64,000 nucleotides of DNA from NCBI GenBank assembly GCA_000750105.3, contig JPHH03000015.1:496001-560000 (forward strand), given 5' to 3'. Positions 43,411-54,023 of this stretch are shown one piece after another. The translations under genes were made by a program, and so were the position numbers. This DNA comes from Tolypocladium sp. Sup5 PDA-1 (taxonomy: Eukaryota > Ascomycota > Sordariomycetes > Hypocreales > Ophiocordycipitaceae). The notes under the pieces are model-generated. The model was not told the DNA's origin. It saw only the letters and a program-made list of their open reading frames with translations, and ran no database searches. Position 1 is the first letter of the stretch; every line of letters begins with the position of its first letter.

Positions 43411-44796
43411 TATTCATGTTCTGGTTGTCACACACGGCGAACGGAGAGGGGAGCTTGCAAAAGTCAGTTAACATGACTGCTGTCACCTTACTGCTCTTGT
43501 TTTTCTGTTCACAAAACAGGCGCATGGAGCTGCCCCGGATGAGGGGTAGCCAGGCTCGGGAAAGAGAGAAGAGAGAAGGGGAAGATAAAAAAGAAACTAG
43601 GTTTGATTAGACTCCTGTTGCGTCCAACCAAGTGAGATTCCCTGCTAGTCGGCCTCCTGCATACAGCCACACGACGTGCTGTGATATCGTACTGATGTCG
43701 CCATATGCTTCAGCGTAGAGATGCGTCATATCTCAGGACAACCTCACCGCCGGTGTTTTATAAGAACCATGATGGCAGTCGGCAGAGTTCTGTGTATAAA
43801 CGAGTCCATTCCTTATACAAGCCGGCTCTAGTTGCACATCAGGACTTGTACACTCCTCTCTACTGAAGCAGATTGACGGACTCTTCGCCTGCAACGCTGG
43901 TGACTATGTCGACCTGCCACAGCTGGTAGTTGTCGGACACCAGTCCATGGAAGAGCTCTGTCTTGGTAGCTTTTAGTGGGCTTCCTTTCCCCAGAATAGT
44001 TCCATGTAGACTAAGCGTCCAGACCGGGCTTCCCCTGCCATGGCTGGTGTCCTGGAGGTCACGAAACTGCCACGGCGAGGTCTCGGGATGTGAACATGGC
44101 AACGCCATGGTATTGAGAATTCTCGGAGAAAGTTACCTGGATTGGAATATATCCAAGCGGTCTCGGCCTCGACGCTGCATGACCTCCCGCTTTGCCGCAC
44201 CCAGCCGCCACGATGTGACCACACTCAATCGACCATCATGGGCAGCAAGACAAAAAGAGAAGCAAGGAGAAGAAATGTGCGTCGTGAAGTGAGGCAAGAA
44301 AAGAGAAGGAGGCAAAAATGAAAGACATACGACAGCCGGTATTCGCTGGTCGTCACCGATCCAGCTACTAATCTGCCGCTCGCAGGTTTATCGTAGGAGA
44401 TCAAACGGGATCCTGAGTTTCCCTGCGGCTGTGGTCGTATGTGCTAGCAAATGAAGCAAAATCGACTTATTATTGGGCGCTGTTGGGGCGTTGTTCTTGA
44501 CATTGACCGGCCTCGACGTGTCGGCACTTGGTGACATGGCCGAGCCGTGTACAGTGAGCTATGCACCCGTTTTGTGACCCGAGTCATCTTTCGCTGTTCT
44601 AGCAGCTCTATGATCAATGTCTCCATTATCTCGGCTAAAGATAACTCGAACGACAATCAGCAGCAGATGAAAGCATGGGTTAAGAAAGAGCTGGACACTT
44701 CGACGCTTCGTCTTTTGCAGCTATCATGGTCGACGTATGAACACGAAATACAGGCAACTACATGGTGGGAACTGACACAGCCAGGTTATAAATGCC
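43411..44796. other. intergenic stretch before a truncated transporter
   Basis: The first half of the sugar transporter would be expected in the right part of this stretch, but no membrane-helix coding sequence is found on either strand. The frame around 44700-44780 might be an eroded central loop. Otherwise nothing is seen. Confidence 0.4.
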
Positions 44797-45677
44797 ATGG
44801 GCGTCGGCTCTGCTGACGACCGTACCTCTCTGTCTAACCTCGTTAGTGGTGTAATTCTCCAGATATCTGCCCGGACCGCAGCCCAATCCACACTCGGCCG
44901 AGACTTTACATACGGAATGACTACGGTTGCTGTGTTGGCCATGTTTGGGCAGCAGATTACCAGCCAGGCCTTTCCGTCGCAGTACGGAGTAGTATTCTAC
45001 CAGTCACAAGGATTTGGGTCCAAGGGGTTTCTATTCAATGTCCTCAATGCCGTCGTATCTCTCGTGGCAATCTCGACTACGTGGGTGTATGTGAACGGCG
45101 TCGTCCGTCGGCCGATTTTCTTTGCCGGAGGGACACTCATCAGCGTTTTCCTATTCATCCTGGGAGGCATGCGCAGCGTTGATCAGGGCCGGTTGAATCC
45201 CAGCGACCGGTCTCTCATAGTATCTTCGATTATGCTGTTTTCGTTCTTTTACAACCTCTCCTGGGCGCCCGTGTATGCCGGCTAACAATCACATCGAGTC
45301 TACCAAAGTTTGCTAACAGTTGACACAGTTCGTTCGTCGTCGTATCCGAAGCCGGGGCCCGCCGCGTCAAAGAAAAAACCAACCTGCGGGCCAGCGTCAT
45401 CTCCGTCCTATCGTCTTTTGTCGCCTCGTTTGCCTGCCCGTACCTCATCAACGACCGATACGCCAACCTTGGCGGCAGAGTCGGTTTCATCTACGGATCC
45501 TTCAAATTCGCCGTGGTGGTCCTGGCGTTCTCTTTTATCCCCGAGCTCAAGGGCCGGTCCCTCGGGGAGGTCGATCAGTTATTTGAAAGTGGCGCGTGGC
45601 TGAGGAAGTTTAGCGAGGTCAAGACCAAGTCTGCGGAGCAGCCAGCGGTCAAGGTGGCCCGAAACGGTGGCGCTTGA
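44797..45677 (+). pseudogene. C-terminal half of an MFS sugar transporter
   Basis: The exons join(44797..45272, 45329..45677) encode 274 residues matching TM7-12 of alpha-glucoside/hexose-type sugar porters. The cues are GQQITSQAFPSQYGVVFYQSQGFG, PIFFAGGTLISVFLFILGGM, FYNLSWAPVSFVVVSEAG, and PELKGRSLGEVDQLFESG, the classic C-terminal PExKGRSLEE motif. A 56-bp intron (45273-45328, with CTAAC) splices cleanly, so this half is intact. The first six helices and the N-terminal PESPR-type motif are missing, and the preceding residues do not match the family. It is either a remnant of an N-terminal deletion or a 12-helix gene broken by rearrangement. Confidence 0.7.
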
Positions 45678-46390
45678 GACAATACGAGGATCTTGAATCT
45701 CCCAGGAACCCGGGTACTATTCTTGGTGATTCAACAGTCGACCTATTCATGCAGCATCTCGGAGGCTATAGACGCAGTTGGGCGTCGAGATTATGCTGAG
45801 CCAGCGTCCGACAGTCAGCCACCCGTTGACTCGCGGGAATTGCTTTTCCCTGCGGATACATCAAAACCGATGCCCTACAGGAATGGAGACCGGTAACGGT
45901 ACGGTCACGGGACAAGTCCGCCGTTGTGCTGCATGTCTTACAAGGTATCCATCCACAATGTCTCTCAGGTCAGCGGCCAGGAGCGGGCACATGAACGATG
46001 TGCCCTGGGGAAGCCGGTGAAGCTGACGCGCGAGCCGAGTCTAGGCTCTAGACAAAAGCAAAAGGACATGGAAGATGGCTGCGGGAGACTGGAGTCGGTG
46101 TGCTGAACAATCGACCTCATACAACGAGACGAAACCTTTGTAACTTGTCACCATTGGGTATAGAAAGCGGTTAAGATGCCGTGCATGATTCTCCTGTTTG
46201 GCTCTAGCATCTGCATCTGCAGGATGAGCTCGAACCACTCGCAATTGAGGCCTAGGTACTCCGTACCGCCATAGAACTGAATAATATCTGCGCAAACACG
46301 AATCTTACTGACTGGCATCCCCCCAGGCTTTGGGCTTCAGAATGTAACCCCTCTATTTTTCTCCCTTATTTTATTTCCTTTTTATCCGGT
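45678..46390. other. intergenic region
   Basis: 3' flanks of the truncated sugar transporter and the alpha/beta hydrolase. One copy of the 9-mer TACTCCGTA lies at 46257. No gene is supported. Confidence 0.45.
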
Positions 46391-47674
46391 TTACACGTGG
46401 GACCTGAGGAAATCCAGGATGGCCTTGTATGTGAAGCCGGACGTGTGCTGCAAATTTAACCCATGCCCGGCGCCAGGGACGATCGTCGCGTTGAACGCAG
46501 AGGCCTTCTTGAAGGACATCTTGGACATTTCGATCAGGTTCGGGGCCGAGTTATTGATAATCATGGTGTTCTTGCAATCGCCACCGCAGAAGGGAACGTC
46601 TTTCTCTATATGGAGGTTAGCTGGGTGAACCCAAAAGACGAGGAAGCCCGGGGAAGGCGCAATTGCGTGCTCCTAGGTCCATGTGCAGAATAAAACGAAC
46701 CTCCGGTGATGATAAGAACAGGCCCGCCAAACTCGCTCGTCGAGCCCGTCGAGCCCACAGTCAGGAGCTCGCCTACCGTGGCAGGCTGGCCAGTCTGGGT
46801 AGCGACGTCGAGCACCTTGGGGTCGAAGTCACCGGGCGCAAAGAAATTGATGTGCACGCCGATGCTCGACTTGGACGCGACGTAGCCCTCGGCGTACTGG
46901 TCCTTCAACATCGGGATCTCCTTGACGGGCGCAAAGTTGCCGCCGAGCGCAAACAGCCCGATGAAGCCGCCCACCTGGCTGAAGCCCGTGAGGACGATGG
47001 CGTCGCTGATGGTAGGGTACATGTTGGCCAGCGCAAAGGTGATGGCGGAGCCAAACGAGTGCCCGACGTGCACAATCTTCTTGAACTTGGGCCCGTAGCC
47101 GCCGACCTTGCCGTTCTTGGCCTGCTGCGTGAGCTCCTTGAGCGCGGCGATTTCGAGGAAGATCTGGATCTCGGAGACGGGGTCGCCGTGCGACGAGTGG
47201 CCGATGCCGAGGCGGTCCCAGGAGAGCGTCGAATAGCCCAGGTCGATGGCCTTGTTGACATAGCTATACTTGTGGTTGTCGAAAGGAAAGTCCCAGTAGC
47301 TACGGTCGAAGCCGACGCCGTGCGTCAGGATCTGGAGCTTGTCGCCCGGCCCGTTGTCGGGCTCGCAGTAGGTCGTCGCGAGCTGGTAGTCACCTTTTAC
47401 AGTCTTGTACTGCACCCTGCGTCAGCACACTTACACCCGCCGCGGGCTGCCGTCTCCCTCCCATTGGACTTACCCCCTTGGTGACGCTTTCTGTATAGTT
47501 TGCGTTTTGCTTGCTAAAGTTGAGCAAGAAGTTGGTGACCTCGACCTCTGTCTTGGGCAGCTGGATGTTGAAGACGGCGTTGCGGGCGCTGATTGAGACG
47601 GGGACGGTAATATTCGTGCAGTGCTTCGCCGCGGCGGCCGAGGCCAGGGCGAGCAGGATCGCCAACCTGAACAT
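46391..47674 (-). CDS. secreted alpha/beta-hydrolase
   Basis: The model is complement(join(46391..46605, 46701..47409, 47474..47674)), 374 residues. A signal peptide (about 1-16, LAILLALASAAAA) precedes the hydrolase fold. HGVGFDRSYWD carries the oxyanion-hole region, the nucleophile S185 is in GHSFG, and the catalytic His is in GAGHGLNL near the C-terminus. GEKDVPFCGGDC holds a likely disulfide. Introns are 95 bp (46606-46700) and 64 bp (47410-47473); the latter uses a GTGCAG acceptor, since the earlier CAG breaks the frame. N-glycosylation sequons (NIT, NFS, NYT) support secretion. The substrate is unknown; esterase-, lipase- or haloperoxidase-type chemistry are all compatible. Confidence 0.87.
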
Positions 47675-48405
47675 GGCGCGAGCTCACTAGATGTATTTTT
47701 ATAAGAAAGAATTAACAATAAATATACAGGGCACTGTAAGGGGCGTTGTGTGAGAGCTGCACTGCTACGGTTGGAAAGGCAGGGGATGCGGCGAAGGTTA
47801 TATCCTGGGACGATCTGGCCGAGATCGAGCTTGGGCCGGACCCCGAATATAGTTTGGTCTCACTGATTCTTAGTCCGGGGTCTGGCATATCCGTAGAACA
47901 CGGACACTCGGACCTGGCGGAGTGACGCCCACGACTTGCCGGCCGCGAAGGTGTCTACAGTGCCACCTACGGACATGGAGCCGTGGCCATTCTGGGAATA
48001 AAACTCGCGACCATGAACTAGTTGCGGGCGCACCTGCAGGGACGGCCGCGGCACAGGAAACAGGGCTAGGGTCTACTGAGCAGCTGGGAAGAGTTGAGGT
48101 CGGGGTGGCAGAGACCCGAGGGGAGACTGTGAGCTGCTTCGAGGCTTGCCAGCCCATTCATTTGATCGAAGACCGGTCTGTGTGCTAGCAGCAATGATGG
48201 CTGGGAATATGTGTGACAAATGCAGAGCTGGCTAGTGCCATTGGCTCGTCACAAGTGTGTTTATGTCCGGCAGATCGCGGTCAAAAGCAAGCCGGGGAGC
48301 TCGAGGGGGTTGGCAAGTTGCCACGGCCGAAGAGCTGCACAACTACTGTACCTCCAGTTTTCAAAGTACAGTAACAGCACCAGCCAGCCGCAACTCGAGC
48401 TATTG

Positions 48406-48470
48406 TACTCCGTACATACACTCGGTACTCGTACTCCGTACGGAAGTACAGAGTACGTAGTACGGACAAC
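48406..48470. repeat. GTAC-rich cluster with two TACTCCGTA copies
   Basis: TACTCCGTA occurs at 48406 and 48432, interleaved with TACTCG, AGTACG and AGTACGG words, giving many short inverted repeats within 65 bp. Confidence 0.7.
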
Positions 48471-49267
48471 CCCGAAATAGCAGAGGAAAACACGGGCCAG
48501 ATTGCAAGGGCCTCGCGCGCGCCCACCATCATGAGTCCAACGCCCGCAGCCTGATGCTGTATGTCTCACCCAGTTCCGCTAGGGCGGCCTCGCAGTGGGA
48601 TGTCGAGATCAAGATCTTCGTTCCGTCATCTTAGCTGACCTAGTCAGAAAAAGCAAAAGGCAGCCGCCCATACAAGTAAGAGCGGGCAACGGGACACGCA
48701 TGTTCTGAGGCTCTCCGAGGCGGTTCAATTCCAACGGCCAGGTGCTGGTTGCGTGTGTTTGCCATGCTCCAATATGGGGGAAGTGTCGTATTCCAAATCA
48801 TGTGTCCAAGTTGCCGCCATGACGGCGGGTATTCCATTCGGCACGTTTGCTGGTATGGCTTGGCGAGTGGAATAATAGAATACATCATAAAGCGAGGCCG
48901 TGTCTGTTTCCGGCTTGGTGTTGGGTGGTTAGTTTGCTGTTAGTGCCCGCGCGGGCGTCGAGGTCGGCGGCTGGCTTGGAGATAGGGTTCATCGTGGCGG
49001 CATTTCCCCTGGAGACGGCGACAACAGAGCATTTGCTATTGATGAATGTGTTCTTGATGTCATTGCCGGAGGCTTGCAGTAACGCCACCGCCGAGTCTCC
49101 CGGCGATGTCGGCCGAGCCTCCAATCGTCGTCATCCATTTTCTGCCCAGCCAACTGGTATACCGCTCAGAAGAGGCTAGAACCCGCCGACAGGGTAGAAT
49201 CGCCGTCTCCGCCAGTCGTGAGTAGATTGGAAGCGCATCGGCTCTGCTCATTACGCTTGCATGGTCC

Positions 49268-49304
49268 AACACCAGCACCAGCACCAACACCAACACCAGC
49301 AGCA
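49268..49304. repeat. CACCAR hexamer microsatellite
   Basis: About six imperfect units of CACCAR in tandem in intergenic DNA. Confidence 0.8.
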
Positions 49305-49842
49305 CGACAACTTTGGAACATACCCGCAGGTAACAAGCCGTAGCTGGACTCGGTCATTGTCGCGACTGGACTACCCCGTATGCAGAGATGAATACCATGC
49401 ATATGCGTGTGTTTCCAAAGCTCCATTGCCCCGTTCCTCCCCCGCCCCGTGCCACTCCCACGGTTCAACGGTCAATTGCCGTTGCACAAACAAGTCATGT
49501 ACAACAGGAGTCCGGGGCCGCCGGCAAACCATCAATGATCAATGACAGATGTGATCTCTGCGCGATCCGTGCATGCGGCGACCAGGGTGCCACGGACGTC
49601 GAGGTCGTACGCGCCTAAAATGCCAATACCGGAGCTGCGCCTGAAATGGACGACGTCAAGACTCGAGCCTCCTCCCAGCATGCTATTATTGTCAGCTCTG
49701 GAACGACGTATCGCCGTGCGTCCCGAGCACCAGGAAACTCCATACGCCCACCCCGAGCAGCCGAGGAGCCTTGACCGTGGCAGGGGCCATGGGATCCATC
49801 TGATCAAAGCCTCCTCGATCAGGGGGAGCTCCGTCCGAGACA

Positions 49843-50970
49843 ATGGCAGCTCCTCCTCCCCACCAACCCGGAGATGCCACCCGCAGCAACTCTCGCTCAT
49901 CACTACCGCTGTCACCGTCACCATCACAACCGCCGTCCTTCCAGCTCGCCGACCTCGAGCAGTGGTCCTCGCTGCTTCACTCCCGCCGCCGCCCCCTGCT
50001 CACGCACCTCAACGCGGACACCACCTGGCTGCTCCAGCTGCCCTACCCGCCCGCGGCGTCACGCCCCCCCGGCCGCACGCATTTCAACATCCTCCTCGAT
50101 CCTTGGCTGCAGGGCCCGCAGAGCGATGTCGCCTGGTGGTTCAGCACGCAGTGGCACACCGTGCCGGCCGGCGTCGCGACAATGGCCGGCCTGAACGCCG
50201 CGCTGCGAGACGTCGAGGGCCGAAGCGTTGCAGAACAAGGTGGCCAGCAAGGATCCGATGCAGGGTCCGAGTCGCCGTCGTCGTATATTGACGTCGTCGC
50301 AATCTCGCACGAGTTCACAGACCACTGCCACCGCGCGACCCTCGAGGAGCTCCCGCGCCAGACGCCCGTCTTCGCGACCGACGTCGCGGCGGACCTGGTC
50401 CGCAGCTGGGGCCACTTCGACACGGTCATCACCACTCCCGGTCTCGGCGCGGGCGTCAACTGGACGCGGTTGACAGTCGGCTCGCTGCCCGAGTGGCTTG
50501 CGATTGGGCGCGTCGTGACGCCAGGCAACTTCCTCTACTACCACTCGGCCGTTCTCGTCGTCTTCGATCTCGACCACGGCAGCATGACGCGCAGCGGTGG
50601 AGAAGCCGTCATCTACTCGCCCCATGGCATCCAGAGCCGCGACCTCGAGGGCGTCCAGGCATCCGGTTTCAAGACTCTCGCGCTGCTCCACGGCATGCAC
50701 GACGTGGCCCTCGCCATGGCGCAGCAGCTCAACCTCGGCGCCCTCAATGGCATCCGGGCCGTCGGAGCGAGCGGCGCCCGGTACTGGGTCGCGACGCATG
50801 ACGAGATCAAGACGGGCCGGGGCTTCGTTGCGTCGTTCCTGCGGAGGACGGTGTACACGCTCAAGGACGCGGTAACGCATGAGCAGAGGCGGCTGTGGGA
50901 GACGGATAAGCCGATGCCCGAGTATCACTTTGAGGAGCTGGGCTCCGGGGAGGGACTTGTCCTGGAGTAG
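49843..50970 (+). CDS. metallo-beta-lactamase-fold protein with altered metal motif
   Basis: This intronless gene encodes 375 residues. A Ser/Pro-rich N-terminus (about 1-35) is followed by THFNILLDPWLQ, then ISHEFTDHCHRATL. That segment occupies the position of HxHxDH, but the second His is Phe (H156, D160, H161 kept). PVFATDVAADLVRSWGHFDTV and VIYSPHGI follow, as in fungal relatives. The LLDPWL start and the HxFTDH variant recur in a Pezizomycotina-specific branch whose reaction is unknown, so hydrolase activity cannot be assumed. The gene is GC-rich and produces a long antisense shadow frame. The ATG at 49843 is the first in frame. Confidence 0.8.
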   Translation: MAAPPPHQPGDATRSNSRSSLPLSPSPSQPPSFQLADLEQWSSLLHSRRRPLLTHLNADTTWLLQLPYPPAASRPPGRTHFNILLDPWLQGPQSDVAWWFSTQWHTVPAGVATMAGLNAALRDVEGRSVAEQGGQQGSDAGSESPSSYIDVVAISHEFTDHCHRATLEELPRQTPVFATDVAADLVRSWGHFDTVITTPGLGAGVNWTRLTVGSLPEWLAIGRVVTPGNFLYYHSAVLVVFDLDHGSMTRSGGEAVIYSPHGIQSRDLEGVQASGFKTLALLHGMHDVALAMAQQLNLGALNGIRAVGASGARYWVATHDEIKTGRGFVASFLRRTVYTLKDAVTHEQRRLWETDKPMPEYHFEELGSGEGLVLE

Positions 50971-51105
50971 GCAGGTCTGTCTATAATGATGATTGCAATC
51001 TCATGAGTATCTATATCTAAGCATTAGCGCCCATCTCTAGCATGTTCTTTTACACCACGATGTCCAACCAGTTCTCCAGTAATACACCTGCTCTCATCTC
51101 CGGCA

Positions 51106-52129
51106 TCACAGCTCGTCCCTCTCGTCCAGCTCGGCATTCATCTGAGCCACCAGTCCACCACCCGCGAACAACCCCATCTCAATCGCCTTGACCGCACTCT
51201 TCACCCCCGTCGCCGCATCCCCCGCCGCGAAGCACCCCCTTACACTCGTCTCGTTAAACGGCGCCGTCGTCGCAATCTCCCCCCCGGGCGTCACACCCAG
51301 CCCCAGCTGCGCCGCGAACGGCGCCCGCTGCTCGACCAGCGGGTGGTTCGCGACGAAGCACTCTACTTTGCTCGTCCCGTCGGCGAAGTGCAGCACCACG
51401 CCCGGTCCCGTCCCATGCTCAAGCGCAACGCGGGCGATGCGCCGGTCGTCGTAGCTGATCTTGCGGCTGTGCAGCTGGGTCTTCACGGCGGACAAGAGGG
51501 ATGGGTTGGCGTTGGTGTAGATGGTGACGCCGTTGGAGAGGCGCTTGGCCATGAGGGTTGCGTGGGCGAGCATCTCGGGGGAGGTGGTGAGGCCGCTGGC
51601 GAGGACTCCGACGGACTCGGCACCAAGTTCTTCGAAGCCGTGGCAGAACATGCAATGGAATCTGCACATGTCAGTATCGAGCCTACAACACACGGTATAC
51701 CAACACGGAAGATAGAGTCACTCACATTCCCCGCCCCCAGCACTCCTCATACCCGGGAATATCCTCCGGGAAGACATCCCTCACACCCGTCCCCAGCCCA
51801 AGCTTCCTCCCGCGATATACCGTCCCCTTTTCATCCACCGCCTCAAACGTCCCGCTGTCGATTTTGCGCACCTGCTTGATCGTGGCCGACTGGAACTCTA
51901 TCGACGCGTACCGCCGACGCAGGTCCTCCCGCACCTTCGCCCGAAATGCCGCCGGGTCGACGTGGTCGAAGCCGGGGACCGCGTGCATGTGCTCGGCGCG
52001 CGCGTTGCGGTAGTCGCCCGAGTCGAGCACGACCGCCGAGTAGACCTGCCGCGCGAGGGCGACGGCCATGGAGAGGCCTGCCGGGCCGCCGCCGATGATG
52101 AGCACGTCGTAGAGTTTCGAGGTTGCCAT
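51106..52129 (-). CDS. thioredoxin-reductase-like dithiol oxidoreductase (GliT type)
   Basis: The model is complement(join(51106..51661, 51726..52129)), 319 residues. It is a low-molecular-weight FAD/NAD(P)H disulfide oxidoreductase. IIGGGPAGLS (about 11-20) is the FAD dinucleotide fold. C138-M-F-C141 followed by HGFE is the redox pair and context of the GliT/TdpT group rather than the CATC of true thioredoxin reductases. GCFAAGDAATGVKSA near the C-terminus is the second FAD contact. The 64-bp intron (51662-51725) is required to bring CMFCHGFE into frame. Known relatives oxidise dithiols of gliotoxin or holomycin-like compounds, often for self-protection. Here no epipolythiodioxopiperazine biosynthetic genes are adjacent, so its substrate is open. 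Confidence 0.88.
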
Positions 52130-52979
52130 GATGCTGTTCTTTGGCTCAGTTGTAGCTTTTCTTTTGCGCCAAGTCGCTGCTATGGTCGTAGGCATACTCG
52201 TAGTTGGGAACGGCCGATTATATAGCTACATACTCCTGTGAGGGTACGCGGCCTCGCAGACGCCGCAACATGAGTCAGAGAAGTCTCCGGCCCGGGCACA
52301 TACCGGAAATTCCAAGTCAGTCTCGGCCCCGGAAAAGTGGGTCTTCGGGGAAAGTGTCCGGGAAGTCTCCGGATCACCGCAAACGGCAGTCTGAGCTCGA
52401 ATCCTCCCCAACCGATTCCGCAAAGACCCCGACTACAACACGCCATTATTTGAATCAACGGTTCTTTACTCATTTCAATGCTATCTTCTCAAGGGATCAA
52501 CTGACGCCATACTCCCACGCAAGCCGACTACACGACATCACAGGCACGACACCAAGCTCGGTAATATAAAACAAGAATGCATGCATTCGCCGCCCTAGGA
52601 ATACACTCTAGAAGCGTGACCCAATAAACAACTAACATAGGTAGTAACAGGGAAAATGCAGCGCTAAACGCCGCTCTATGCAAACGATCCGTCGTCGGAC
52701 GGCCCAGGCACACCACCGTACAGTAGTATACACGTCCAGGCCCTGCTGCCAGAAGCTCACGCGTCTGCAGACCGCGCGAGAATTCCACGCAGCAATCACC
52801 GCTCATAGGTATCACGTCCAAAAAACGCCCTCCGCTGCCGAGAGGATAGGAAATAAGGGTACACTGGGCTTGTGAAGGACCAGTCCGAGGTGAGAGAGGA
52901 GGCTCTCTCACCGTAAACAGTGTTGTTTCGTTTTCTCGAAATCCCGGCGGAGCACGGGGGGATTCCCTAGGCGGACCTG
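52130..52979. other. intergenic region
   Basis: Promoter of the GliT-like gene (left) and 3' flank of an unknown gene (right). No coding sequence is supported. Confidence 0.45.
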
Positions 52980-54023
52980 CTACGAGTCGTCACCCAGCAT
53001 GACCCAGGCGTCCGAGGGCGGGTAGTCCGCGCTCACGCGCACCTCCCGCTGGGAGGGCGTGTCGGTGTCGTCCAGCTCGCTGTCGGAGAAGCAGTCGTAG
53101 TCGGAAAGAATATCGGTAACCAAATCAGGGGGCTGCGACGTGTCCACGTCGAACGAGGGCCGCGAGCCGGCGAGCTCGTATATGACCCGCAGGGGCGGAA
53201 AGGACTGTTGAGACTGCCGCGGCGCATGTTGAATCGCCTCGTCGCCGGTCGTCTCCATGTCGTGGGGGGAGGGTCGGAGGAACTGGGCGATGTCGGTATC
53301 GTCGCCCAGGTCCGAAAAGGAGAGGTCCAGGTGCAGCGGCGTCTCGGTGCCGAAGCCCCTGGACTTGCTGAACTTGCGCGCCCGCTTGGCGGGGCGGATG
53401 GAGTAGACGGGCTGCTCGTGCTGGATGCTGTTTAGGTTGAAGGCGCCGGCGTCGTCGCCGCGGTCCTTCTCCTCGTCGTAGAGCAGCCCCATGCGATACA
53501 GCTCCGCGACCTGGGCGTCGTCGGCGCTGGGCGCGGAGCGGCGGAGGCGGACCTTGCCCCTGGACGTACTGGCATCGCGGAAGGCCTCCTCCCGCTCGAG
53601 CGTCGGCCGCCGGACCAGGCGGAAGCGGTCGCTAGGCAGCGGTATCTCGCTGTGGGCGAGATCCCGCCCCTCGGCCTCATCTTGCCCGCATAAGCCATGC
53701 GCAGGACGGTTCCGACAGCGCAGCCGGGGGAGCGGCCGCGCCGCGTTATAGTGCCGACGGAGATCGCCCTCGAGGTGCGGCCTCAGCGCGCTGCGGCCGG
53801 CGTCGAGGGGTCTGCCGTCGCCGGCGCAGGGCAGGCCGAGGCCCTCGCAGACGGCGAGGGCGTTGCCGCTGCCGCTCTGCGCGAGGCGCTTGGCGTTGGC
53901 GCGGACGAGGTGGTTGAAGGAGCGGTGGCGCCCCGGGGCGGCGATGCGGCGCGGGAGATGGCGGTTTTGGATAATCGAGGACGGAAGGCCGCCTCCGACG
54001 GAATCAGCAGGATTCGGATCCAT
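52980..54023 (-). CDS. hypothetical protein, acidic C-terminus
   Basis: This intronless gene encodes 347 residues from the ATG at 54023. The N-terminal half is Arg/Pro/Gly-rich and basic, the middle has ELYRMGLLYDEEKDRG and RPAKRARKFSKSR (nuclear-localisation-like), and the last 100 residues are strongly acidic (SDYDCFSDSELDD). Ile, Val and Leu are sparse, suggesting a largely disordered nuclear protein. No family is recognised. Codon use and length favour a real gene. Confidence 0.6.
   Translation of the reverse strand: MDPNPADSVGGGLPSSIIQNRHLPRRIAAPGRHRSFNHLVRANAKRLAQSGSGNALAVCEGLGLPCAGDGRPLDAGRSALRPHLEGDLRRHYNAARPLPRLRCRNRPAHGLCGQDEAEGRDLAHSEIPLPSDRFRLVRRPTLEREEAFRDASTSRGKVRLRRSAPSADDAQVAELYRMGLLYDEEKDRGDDAGAFNLNSIQHEQPVYSIRPAKRARKFSKSRGFGTETPLHLDLSFSDLGDDTDIAQFLRPSPHDMETTGDEAIQHAPRQSQQSFPPLRVIYELAGSRPSFDVDTSQPPDLVTDILSDYDCFSDSELDDTDTPSQREVRVSADYPPSDAWVMLGDDS

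Larger units (their letters stand above)
47675..49842. other. long intergenic stretch with GTAC-rich segment
   Basis: About 2.2 kb has no recognisable coding sequence. At 48400-48475 the sequence is dense in GTAC and TACTCCGTA-like words, and at 49268-49304 a CACCAR microsatellite occurs. Remaining frames are short and without domains. Confidence 0.45.

Noticed and set aside
46663..47484. 273-codon plus-strand frame antisense to the secreted hydrolase
   Set aside because: It spans two introns of the real gene and lacks any family signature.
50059..50928. 289-codon minus-strand frame antisense to the metallo-beta-lactamase-like gene
   Set aside because: Shadow of a GC-rich gene; composition is Arg/Ala/Val-rich without motifs.
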